In this document: positions 26,094-33,746 of the stretch, in pieces
Layout of the letters: each line of letters starts with the position of its first letter
Position numbering within the stretch: the stretch's first letter is position 1
Source: Synergistetes bacterium JGI 0000079-D21
GTDB taxonomy: Bacteria; Synergistota; Synergistia; Synergistales; 79-D21
Length of the DNA stretch: 58,691 nt
Assembly: GCA_000402835.1 (NCBI GenBank)
Contig: AQRZ01000058.1
Span: forward strand, 1-58,691
Direction of reading: 5' to 3'
Program-made: the position numbers and the translations under genes
The notes under the pieces: model-generated
The model's database searches: none
The model's input: the letters and a program-made list of their open reading frames with translations, nothing else
Told to the model about the DNA's origin: nothing

Positions 26094-26850
26094 CGGCGTT
26101 ACCTCCCTTGCCCAGGTAGGCCCGGATGACCTGGGGGTCGTTCCGGATGGTTTCCGGGGTCCCTTCGGCCAGTTTCACCCCGTGGTCGAGGACCACCAGG
26201 CGATCGCACAACCCCATGGCAACCCGCATGTTGTGCTCGATGAGAAGGATGGAAATCCCGCTTTCCCTGGTTTTCCGGACCAGTTCTTCCTGCTGAGCGA
26301 TCTCTTCGTGCCGTAGCCCCGAGAAGGATTCATCCAAGAGCAGCAATTGCGGTTTCAGGGCAAGGGCTCTTGCCAGTTCAAGCCGTCTCAGGTTTCCCAG
26401 CGGCAGAAGCCCTGCCTTCTGCCGAGCCTGGCTTTCCAAGCCGACTTGGGCAAGGATTTTCATCGCATCTTCCCGTGCACGGCGACCTTTCCAGGGACGG
26501 CAGGATGAAAGGAGTCTTCCGTAGCAGCGAAGACCCAAGGCTACGATTACGTTTTCCAGGACCGACAGGTTCGGAAAGGGGCGTACGATCTGGAAGGTTC
26601 TTCCGATTCCCAGGGCGGCCATTCGGTGGGGAGGGAGTCCGTCTGTCCGTTTCCCGCGGAATCGGATTTCTCCGGAAGTTGGGCGGTAAACCCCCGAAAC
26701 GGTGTTGAAGCAGGTGGTCTTGCCAGCGCCATTCGGGCCGATCAATCCAAGAATCTCTCCTTCATGCAGATCGAACGACACCTTGTCCAGCGCCTTCAAG
26801 CCCCCGAAGTGCATGGAGATTTCCCGCAGGCTGAGAAGGGGGTCGCCCAT
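26083..26850 (-). CDS. livG: ABC transporter ATP-binding protein LivG type
   Basis: Second ATPase subunit; 255 residues with Walker A GPNGAGKTT, Walker B LLLLDESFSGL and ILLIEHNMRVAMGLCDR. The usual signature LSGGQ is degenerate: the corresponding stretch reads LLPLGNLRRLELARAL, where LivG proteins normally have LSYGxQRRLEIARAL. The ATG shares one base with the livM stop (TGATG). Confidence 0.95.
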   Translation of the reverse strand: MGDPLLSLREISMHFGGLKALDKVSFDLHEGEILGLIGPNGAGKTTCFNTVSGVYRPTSGEIRFRGKRTDGLPPHRMAALGIGRTFQIVRPFPNLSVLENVIVALGLRCYGRLLSSCRPWKGRRAREDAMKILAQVGLESQARQKAGLLPLGNLRRLELARALALKPQLLLLDESFSGLRHEEIAQQEELVRKTRESGISILLIEHNMRVAMGLCDRLVVLDHGVKLAEGTPETIRNDPQVIRAYLGKGGNADAS

Positions 26851-27731
26851 CAGGATTTCCCTCCCTTCAGCCTTGAAAAGGTTCGTCTGGCCAGGCTGTT
26901 CTCCCCCAGTAGCCCGCCGGGCTGGAAACGGATCATCAGCAGCAGGAGAGCCGCGTAAAGAAACATCCGGTAATCCGTCAGGGGCCTGAACAGCTCCGGA
27001 AGGATGCCCAGGACGAGTGCGCCGAGGACGGGGCCCCAGAGGGTTCCCATGCCTCCAAGGACAATCATGGACAGGATCATGACGGACATGGGGAAACCAA
27101 AATCGGTGGCGCTGATGAAACGCATGAAATGGGCGTACAGGGCCCCGCCGAGACCAGCAATTGCCGTTCCCAGGATAAACGCGGTCAGCTTGAACCGTAC
27201 CGGGGAGACTCCCATGCTGGAAGCTGCGGTTTCGTCCTCCCTGAGGGCGAAACAGGCAAGGCCGGACCAGCTTCGGGTGAAGAGCCAGCAGATCAGCAGC
27301 GTGATGGAGAGGAAGCCTCCGGTCAGGAAGAAGAACGAAACGCCCCTGAGCCTTTCACCGAAAAGGACGATTCTCGGGATTCCCCCGATCCCAAGGGCTC
27401 CGCCGAAGAAGGGGACGTATTGAAAAATGGAAACGACGATGAAGTTGATCCCGATGGTGGTTATTGCCAGAAAGTCCTCTCTCAGGCGGAGGCTGGGCAG
27501 TCCCAGGAACAGCCCGATGAGTCCTGTGATTCCCAGGACGATCGGCAGCGCTGACCAGAAGGAAAGCCCGCCTGCGGTTGTCAGCAGGGCCGAAGCGTAG
27601 GCGCCGATTCCAAAAAAGGCGGCATGGCCCAGGGAGATTTGCCCCGCGTAGCCGACGATAACGTTCAAGCCGCATGCGACGATGGCTTGGATGGCGATCA
27701 GGGTTCCGATGGTGATCGAATACTCGCTCAT
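26850..27731 (-). CDS. livM: ABC transporter permease LivM type
   Basis: Membrane permease, 293 residues, with about eight hydrophobic segments. Family features are LNVIVGYAGQISLGHAAFFGIGAY near the N-terminus and the coupling stretch SLRLREDFLAITTIG. It pairs with LivH to form the channel. It is 14 bases from livH. Confidence 0.96.
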   Translation of the reverse strand: MSEYSITIGTLIAIQAIVACGLNVIVGYAGQISLGHAAFFGIGAYASALLTTAGGLSFWSALPIVLGITGLIGLFLGLPSLRLREDFLAITTIGINFIVVSIFQYVPFFGGALGIGGIPRIVLFGERLRGVSFFFLTGGFLSITLLICWLFTRSWSGLACFALREDETAASSMGVSPVRFKLTAFILGTAIAGLGGALYAHFMRFISATDFGFPMSVMILSMIVLGGMGTLWGPVLGALVLGILPELFRPLTDYRMFLYAALLLLMIRFQPGGLLGENSLARRTFSRLKGGKS

Positions 27732-27745
27732 GACAGATCCCTCCC

Positions 27746-28612
27746 CTACCCGCGTCCGCCGAGAAGCCCCTGCGGTCGCCAGAGAAGAACGGCGATCATG
27801 GCGATGAAGGCCAAAGCGTCCCTGGGCAGGGGGATGCCTGCGTAGCCGATCAACAGGGTCTCTCCGACGCCGAGGAGAATCGAGGCAAGGACTGCCCCCG
27901 GAACCGATCCGAGCCCCCCTACGACGATCAGGGCCAGGGTTTTGTAGGCGGGGACCGCTCCCATGGAAGGGTAGACCTGGTTGTAATAGATGCCCACGAG
28001 GATACCCGCGATCGCGGCCACCGCCGACCCGATCATGAAGGTCAGGGAGATGATGCGGTGACTGTTGATTCCCATTGCACTCGCAATCGCCATGTCTTGC
28101 GAGGTTGCCCGCATGGCCAAACCGAGCTCGGTGCGTGTCGTGATGAACCAGAGCAAGAGCAGGACTCCTGCGCTGATGCAGTAAACCGCGGTCAAGGTCG
28201 AGGAGATCACAATCCCGCCCACCTTGAAGCTCGGGAAGGGCAACTGGGCCGGAAACGAGAGGATGTAGGGGCCCGCTGCAAGGCGGCAGATCTCCTCGAT
28301 GGCAAGGAGGCAGGCGATGCTCCCGATGAGGGGGACGTAGGGGGGGTATTTCAAGAGCGGGAAGTAGACAAGACGCTCGATCAGGAATCCCAAGCCTGCA
28401 CAGAAAACCATGGCTCCTGCGGCCGACAGGAGCATGCTGTGGGTCGCGGAGAAGATGGCAAGCCCGACGTAGGCCCCGACGGTATAGATGGCCGCGTGAG
28501 CCACGTGCAGGATCCGGAGGATCCCGTACACCAGCGCCAGCCCCAGAGTGATCAGGGCGTAGATCGCGCCGATGGCCAGGCCGTTCAGCATTTGTTCAAC
28601 GAAAAGCTGCAT
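27746..28612 (-). CDS. livH: ABC transporter permease LivH type
   Basis: Membrane permease, 288 residues, with repeated hydrophobic segments and the motifs NGLAIGAIYALITLGLALVYGILR and ALIVVGGLGSVPGAVLASILLG. It is the first transporter gene after hutH, 22 bases downstream, which ties the transporter to the histidine operon. Confidence 0.96.
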   Translation of the reverse strand: MQLFVEQMLNGLAIGAIYALITLGLALVYGILRILHVAHAAIYTVGAYVGLAIFSATHSMLLSAAGAMVFCAGLGFLIERLVYFPLLKYPPYVPLIGSIACLLAIEEICRLAAGPYILSFPAQLPFPSFKVGGIVISSTLTAVYCISAGVLLLLWFITTRTELGLAMRATSQDMAIASAMGINSHRIISLTFMIGSAVAAIAGILVGIYYNQVYPSMGAVPAYKTLALIVVGGLGSVPGAVLASILLGVGETLLIGYAGIPLPRDALAFIAMIAVLLWRPQGLLGGRG

Positions 28613-28634
28613 GGCGATCGCCTTCCCTTGCGTT

Positions 28635-30167
28635 TCAGTTCAGTCGGCCGACCGCGGCTTCGACTTCCTTCACGATTTTCCCGGAACGCGTGATCCGGTG
28701 AACCTCGCGGATCAGCGGTTCCATGAACGCGTCCTTTTCGTAGAAAGGAACCGCCTCGCGAACCGCCGCGTATGCGGCAGCGGTCCCGTTCCCCGGTTTG
28801 AGGGGCAGGCTGAAGTCAATTCCCTGGGCTGCCGTCAGGATTTCGATCGCAAGCACATTGAACGTGTTTTCCAGGATCGTCCTTGCCTTCCGGGCCGCAT
28901 GAGCTCCCATCGAAACGTGGTCTTCCTGGCAGGCCGAAGTGGTGATCGAATCCACGGAGGCCGGATGAGCCAGGACCTTGTTCTCGGAAACAAGAGCAGC
29001 GCAGGTGTACTGAGGGATCATGAACCCGCTGTTGAGACCGCTTTCGGGAACGAGGAACGGCGGCAGCCCCGAAAGCTTGTGATCCACGAGCCGGGCAACC
29101 CTTCTTTCCGAAATGTCCGCCAGTTCTGCAACGGCGATTCCGAAAAAGTCCATGGCCAGCGCAATGGGCTGCCCATGGAAGTTACCTCCGCTGATGGCGA
29201 TTCCGTCAGTCGGGAAAATGATCGGGTTGTCGGTCACGGAGTTGATCTCAAGGTCGATCTTTCCACGGACGAATTCAAGCGCGTCGCGGCTGGCTCCGTG
29301 AACCTGGGGAACGCAGCGGAGGGAGTAGGCGTCCTGGACTCGGTCGCCTTTGTATCGGTCGATGATCTCGCTTTTGTCGATCAAGGTCCTGATATTCTCC
29401 GCCACCAGTTTCTGCCCCGTGTGTGGCCGAAGCTCGTGGGTCCTTGGGTCGAAAGCGTAGGGAACCCCGTGGAGGGCTTCGAGGGAAAGCGCGGCGGCGA
29501 TATCGGCAACCTTGAGCAGCAGCGTGGCATCGTAGACAGACAAGGCTGCGAGTCCCGCCATGAAGGCGGTTCCGTTGTTCAGGGCCAGCCCTTCCTTGGG
29601 CTTCAGGGAAACAGGCTTCAGGCCCGTTTCCTGGAGTGCCTTGGCCGTAGGCATCCTGCGGCCCCCGTAGAACACCTCGCCTTCACCGAGCAGCGTGATC
29701 GCAAGGTGGGATAGAGGGCAGAGATCTCCGCTGGCTCCCACGGATCCCTGGCTGGGAATCACCGGGTGGATTCCCAGATTGAGGTAATTGACGAGTTGAG
29801 ACAGGGTTTCGAGGCTGATGCCGGAGAAGCCTCGGGTCAGGGTGTTGATCCGCAGCAGCATGATGGCCCGCACTGCGTCTTCCGGCAAAGGTTCTCCGAC
29901 ACCGCAGGCATGGCTCAGGAGGAGGTTTTTTTGCAGCAATTCGCTTTGATCGGGTGGAATCGAGACCGAAGCCAGGTCGCCGAAACCTGTCGTGATCCCG
30001 TAGATCACCTTCCCATCCCTGGCCCATTCCCTGACGATGCGCCCTCCCCTCTCGACGAAGGTTACCGCTGCGGGATCGAGGGCGACTCCATATCCTTCCC
30101 TCGCAACCTTGACGACGTCTTCGAGTGCAAGGGAGTGTCCGTTCAGCGCGATCACTTTTCCGTCCAA
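28635..30167 (-). CDS. hutH: Histidine ammonia-lyase
   Basis: Converts histidine to urocanate and ammonia. The MIO cofactor forms from Ala145-Ser146-Gly147 in GSVGASGDLCPLSH, and the catalytic Tyr lies in YGITTGFG. TTG 30167 follows AAGGAGGGG at 7-8 bases and gives 510 residues, the normal length. An ATG at 30242 would add 25 unrelated residues and overlap the upstream gene. Transporter genes and then hutU, ftcD, hutI and fchA follow in the same direction. Confidence 0.97.
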   Translation of the reverse strand: MDGKVIALNGHSLALEDVVKVAREGYGVALDPAAVTFVERGGRIVREWARDGKVIYGITTGFGDLASVSIPPDQSELLQKNLLLSHACGVGEPLPEDAVRAIMLLRINTLTRGFSGISLETLSQLVNYLNLGIHPVIPSQGSVGASGDLCPLSHLAITLLGEGEVFYGGRRMPTAKALQETGLKPVSLKPKEGLALNNGTAFMAGLAALSVYDATLLLKVADIAAALSLEALHGVPYAFDPRTHELRPHTGQKLVAENIRTLIDKSEIIDRYKGDRVQDAYSLRCVPQVHGASRDALEFVRGKIDLEINSVTDNPIIFPTDGIAISGGNFHGQPIALAMDFFGIAVAELADISERRVARLVDHKLSGLPPFLVPESGLNSGFMIPQYTCAALVSENKVLAHPASVDSITTSACQEDHVSMGAHAARKARTILENTFNVLAIEILTAAQGIDFSLPLKPGNGTAAAYAAVREAVPFYEKDAFMEPLIREVHRITRSGKIVKEVEAAVGRLN

Positions 30168-30207
30168 ATCAGCCCCTCCTTCCGCAGTTTGTTGCGACTC
30201 TGGAATC

Positions 30208-31224
30208 TTAACGGCGAACGACGAATCCGTTCTCCTGTCCACAGAACCGGCACTTTCCGAATGGATCTAATTCAAGCTGCACAACATTATATCCATTGCG
30301 TACCACGATGTCACGTCCGCATTTCCTGCAACGGGTGATGCCGAGGTCGGGCACGTTTCCCGTGTAAACGTACGGAAGCCTGGCGGCCGCGGTCTGCCTG
30401 AACTCTTCCATGACCGCCGGCGAGGTTGCGGGTTCGGTCCACTTCCACCGCGGGAAATACCGGGAAATGTGGAGAGGGATCGTTTCGTCCAGCTCCCGTA
30501 TCCAGTCGACCATTGCTTCAAAGGAGGGCCTTTCGAGGTTGATCCCCGGAACGAGCAGGTGCGTGAGTTCCACATGAACTCTTGCCTTTTTCAGGGAGCG
30601 GATCGTCTCAAGGACGGGTTGGAGAAATCCGCCCAGCTTACGGTAGGCCGTTTCCGTAAAGGCCTTGAGATCCACGTTCGCTGCGGAAATGAAAGGCAGG
30701 AGTTCCCCAAGGGGCTCGGGATTGATGGTGCCGTTCGTTACCAGAACGACGTCGAATCCCTCCTTGCGAAGGAGCCTTGAGGCTTCGATCAGGAATTCGT
30801 ACCAGACGAGCGGTTCGTTGTAGGTGAAGGCCACCCCCCTGCTTCCCGATTCCCTGGCGGATTTCAGGAGGTCCTGCGGAGTGACTCCCGTCAGTCCGAC
30901 CTCCGGGTTCCAACGGGCCAGTTCCCAGTTCTGGCAGAAGGGGCATGCAAGATTGCAGCCAACCGTTCCAATGGATAGGATACGGCTGCCCGGGTACCAG
31001 TGGAAAAGCGGTTTCTTTTCGACGGGGTCCAGGTGGAGGCTGGCGGCTAAACCGGCGTTCAGGGCGAAGAGGAATTCTCCGTCCGCAGAGGCCTGCCGGA
31101 CCCCGCAAAATCCTTTCTGACCCGGTTGGATCAGGCACCGGTGCGGACAAAGGGTGCAGCGGATGGCGCCGTCTTCACGATTCCACCAGAGTGCGGGGGT
31201 AATCCCTTCCTCGGCCCGGCTCAT
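30208..31224 (-). CDS. amrS: AmmeMemoRadiSam system radical SAM enzyme
   Basis: Radical SAM protein of the three-part AmmeMemoRadiSam system, whose biochemical role is not settled. The 338 residues contain CTLCPHRC near the N-terminus, the cluster motif CNLACPFCQN (CxxxCxxC), GVAFTYNEPLVWYEF, and a C-terminal pair of CxxC motifs (CRKCGR, CRFCGQ) likely to bind metal. Similar to pyruvate-formate-lyase activating enzymes. Its start overlaps the amrB-amrA fusion by 4 bases and it is followed by hutH. Confidence 0.93.
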   Translation of the reverse strand: MSRAEEGITPALWWNREDGAIRCTLCPHRCLIQPGQKGFCGVRQASADGEFLFALNAGLAASLHLDPVEKKPLFHWYPGSRILSIGTVGCNLACPFCQNWELARWNPEVGLTGVTPQDLLKSARESGSRGVAFTYNEPLVWYEFLIEASRLLRKEGFDVVLVTNGTINPEPLGELLPFISAANVDLKAFTETAYRKLGGFLQPVLETIRSLKKARVHVELTHLLVPGINLERPSFEAMVDWIRELDETIPLHISRYFPRWKWTEPATSPAVMEEFRQTAAARLPYVYTGNVPDLGITRCRKCGRDIVVRNGYNVVQLELDPFGKCRFCGQENGFVVRR

Positions 31225-32564
31225 TCTTCTTCATTCTCCCGAATCCGCTCGACCGAAAATCGCCAGAGGTTGGCTCCTTCAGGTCCGGAAAGGCCTGCTT
31301 TCCGGCTGGCGATGGCAAGCTGCTCCTCGACGGTGTCTACCCCTTCCAGGTCAGGCAGGAGCACGCCGCGGCGGTTTCCTTTTTCGACGATCACGCCAAA
31401 CCGCTTTGGATCGAGCGATTCCCGTCCGGAAACCGGCTCCGGGCGATCCAGCACATCGATCGAAATGGCCAGATCCTGCAATTCCGGCAGGCTGACGGGC
31501 TCGAAGCGAGGATCCTGGGTGGCGCTTGCGATGGCGTTCCGGATTGTTTCTTCGCAGAGTGAGGGGCAAGTGGGTTCGAGCGTGCCGATGCAGCCCCGAA
31601 GCGAACCATCCCGCCTTTCCTTCAGGGAAACGAAGCAGGCTTTTTTCTCTTCCCAGGGGTCGGGGTCGGGAACGATTTTTCTTGCCTGTTCCACGGGCAG
31701 CCGTTTTCCCGTCTCAAGGAAAAAGCGGATCGCCTCCCTTGCTAGGAGCGGCAGGCTCAGCCGGGAAGACGGGGATTTTTTTCCCGTCCCTTTCCAGTAT
31801 GCGGTTCCGTACCCGACGCCGAACGGGGCTTCGTAGGACAGGACTTCGATCGGCCCGTTTCCCGCGAGGCCGAGCAAGGCCAGGACAGACCTGAGGCCGC
31901 ATTCTCCAGCCCGGTCGATAAAACCCGGATCGAGATCCAGGATCGGGGAAGCGTCGCTTTTGCCCAGTGCTTTCATGACGACCTCGTCGAAGCGCCGCCC
32001 GTCCGGATGGTATCCAGCGGGAGCCCCTGGGCAGACTCGGTGAGACAGGTCTCCACTTGCCAGCAGTGCCCAGCATCGAGGATCCTTGAAACGGGAAAGC
32101 TTTTTCCCCAGCTCGTAGGCGGATTCAGGTTCAAGGCCGATCGGGTTCGCAAGGACTAGCGGCGGCAGCTGCCCCCAGGATTCGTGCAGCCAGGTCAGTG
32201 GAACGACTGAGGCATGATCGAGGTCAAACTTCGTGGTCCTCCACACGCTGTGTGGAATTGAATCCGCGAGGAAATCGCATAGTTCCTGGAGGGCTTCGTG
32301 ATTTCCCGGTGCCGTGAAGAAAGGATGCGGAACACCGAATTTTCGGAGCCCTCCCTCGAATGTTTCCGCATCGACAAACATCAGCCCGTTTCCGAACGGA
32401 GCGTGAGGACTCAGGATGAGGAGCAGATCGGGCCTTTCGTTTTTCACCTTTTCCGCCAGCGTGTTCATCCCCAGGAGGGTTTTCGATGCTTCACGCTCCC
32501 TCCCCTGTCCAACGGCCGGGACGATGATGGGCGGATGTGGAGCCAGACAACCCCAAAGCCACAT
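31221..32564 (-). CDS. AmmeMemoRadiSam fusion: MEMO1-like (AmrB) plus AMMECR1 (AmrA)
   Basis: A 447-residue two-domain protein. Residues 1 to about 260 resemble MEMO1 and class III extradiol dioxygenases (CLAPHPPIIVP, SPHAPFG, DLDHASVVPLTWL, LASGDLSHR). Residues about 275-445 are an AMMECR1 domain (KKACFVSLKERRDGSLRGCIGTLEP and VGLSGPEG-like end). Both halves look complete. ATG 32564 (MWLWGCLAPHPP) follows a run of eleven Gs that supplies the ribosome-binding site. An in-frame start 48 bases upstream lies in the promoter region. amrS overlaps its end. Confidence 0.92.
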   Translation of the reverse strand: MWLWGCLAPHPPIIVPAVGQGREREASKTLLGMNTLAEKVKNERPDLLLILSPHAPFGNGLMFVDAETFEGGLRKFGVPHPFFTAPGNHEALQELCDFLADSIPHSVWRTTKFDLDHASVVPLTWLHESWGQLPPLVLANPIGLEPESAYELGKKLSRFKDPRCWALLASGDLSHRVCPGAPAGYHPDGRRFDEVVMKALGKSDASPILDLDPGFIDRAGECGLRSVLALLGLAGNGPIEVLSYEAPFGVGYGTAYWKGTGKKSPSSRLSLPLLAREAIRFFLETGKRLPVEQARKIVPDPDPWEEKKACFVSLKERRDGSLRGCIGTLEPTCPSLCEETIRNAIASATQDPRFEPVSLPELQDLAISIDVLDRPEPVSGRESLDPKRFGVIVEKGNRRGVLLPDLEGVDTVEEQLAIASRKAGLSGPEGANLWRFSVERIRENEEE

Positions 32565-32568
32565 GGTT

Positions 32569-32579
32569 CCCCCCCCCCC
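32569..32579 (-). repeat. Homopolymer of 11 Gs in the amrB-amrA leader
   Basis: On the minus strand eleven consecutive Gs end four bases before the ATG at 32564 and lie about 12 bases downstream of the -10 box. The tract makes up the ribosome-binding site region. Such tracts change length by slippage and are also prone to sequencing error. Confidence 0.9.
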
Positions 32580-32591
32580 TCTCTCCCCATC

Positions 32592-32620
32592 AATATACTC
32601 CAACCCTGCCATTTTGTTGA
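32592..32620 (-). promoter_or_regulatory. Candidate promoter for the amrBA-amrS operon
   Basis: On the minus strand TCAACA (complement of 32615-32620), a 17-base spacer and TATATT (complement of 32592-32597), in the 83-base gap after queA. Four of six and five of six consensus bases match. It could drive amrBA, amrS and possibly the hut genes. Confidence 0.55.
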
Positions 32621-32647
32621 GAAAATCGGGGGGCAGAACACCGAAAT

Positions 32648-33724
32648 CTATTCGATGAACATGGCGTCCCCAAAAGAAAAAAAGCGGTATTTTTCCCGGA
32701 CCGCCGTTCGGTAGGCTTTCATGATGGGTTCATGCCCGGCGAACGCGCTCACCAGCATGAGGAGACTGCTGCGCGGCAGGTGAAAGTTCGTGATGAGGGC
32801 GCCGATCGCCTTGAAACGGTAGCCAGGATAGATGAACAGCTTTGTCCGGTTGAGGCCGGGTAGGCACGCTCCCGTTTGTGAAGAAGCCTCCAGCGCCCTC
32901 ACCACGGTCGTTCCGACTGCCACGATCCGCCTTCCGTTTCGCAGCGCGTCGTTCACGCTGCAGGCGGTTTCCTCCGGGATTTCGAAAAATTCCTCGTGCA
33001 TGGGATGGTTTCGGATATCCGCTTCTTTGACCGGACGGAAGGTGCCGATTCCCACGTGAAGGGTTAGGTTCCGGATCTCGACTCCCAGCGAGCGGATGTT
33101 CTGCAGAAGGCTTTCAGTGAAGTGAAGGCCCGCTGTGGGGGCAGCCACGGCGCCTTCCCGGCTGGCGTAAACCGTCTGGTACCGCTCCGGGTCGATCGCT
33201 TCGTTCTGGATGTAAGGAGGGAGGGGGACCAGCCCCGCCTTTTCGATCAGTTCGTGGACGTCGAGGTCCCCGGGAAAGCGGATCCGGCGCAAGCCCTCGG
33301 GAAGCCTTTCCTCGACCCTGACGACCGTTTCTGTATCCAGCAAGACCGCCGTTCCGGGTGGAAGCTTCCTTCCCGGCTTGACCAAGGCTTCCCACTCTGT
33401 CCAGTCGGGGTGAGCCGGTCTCAAAAGGAAAATTTCGCACCGTGCCGACCCGCCCATTTTCCGCCCGAGAAGCCGGGCAGGGATCACCCGGGCGTCGTTC
33501 AACACGAGCAGGTCGTTCGAGCGGAGGAGTTCGGGGAGTTCTCGGAATATCCTGTGCTGCAGGCAGCCCGTCGAACGATCCAGGACAAGGAGACGGGAAG
33601 AATCCCGCGGATCCGCCGGCATTTGGGCGATTTGACCCGGGGGGAGGTCGTAATCGTAGGAATCGGTTTTAAGCAGGTCGGGCTGGATGTCCTTGGGCAT
33701 CCTTTTCTGGAGGCTTGTTTTCAT
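32648..33724 (-). CDS. queA: S-adenosylmethionine:tRNA ribosyltransferase-isomerase
   Basis: Makes epoxyqueuosine at tRNA position 34 by transferring the ribosyl moiety of SAM. The 358 residues cover the whole family, with the segments YDYDLPPGQIAQ, VLNDARVIPARL, APTAGLHFT, HVGIGTFRPV, GTTVVRALE and NFHLPRSSLLMLV. It closes a yebC-ruvCAB-DUF2905-spoIID-queA run. Confidence 0.97.
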   Translation of the reverse strand: MKTSLQKRMPKDIQPDLLKTDSYDYDLPPGQIAQMPADPRDSSRLLVLDRSTGCLQHRIFRELPELLRSNDLLVLNDARVIPARLLGRKMGGSARCEIFLLRPAHPDWTEWEALVKPGRKLPPGTAVLLDTETVVRVEERLPEGLRRIRFPGDLDVHELIEKAGLVPLPPYIQNEAIDPERYQTVYASREGAVAAPTAGLHFTESLLQNIRSLGVEIRNLTLHVGIGTFRPVKEADIRNHPMHEEFFEIPEETACSVNDALRNGRRIVAVGTTVVRALEASSQTGACLPGLNRTKLFIYPGYRFKAIGALITNFHLPRSSLLMLVSAFAGHEPIMKAYRTAVREKYRFFSFGDAMFIE

Positions 33725-33746
33725 GCGCTTGCCCGTTTTCGCTTAG

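Noticed and set aside
28572..29714. 380-codon plus-strand open frame opposite hutH
   Set aside because: Same reasoning: it mirrors hutH codons, has no domain and no ribosome-binding site.
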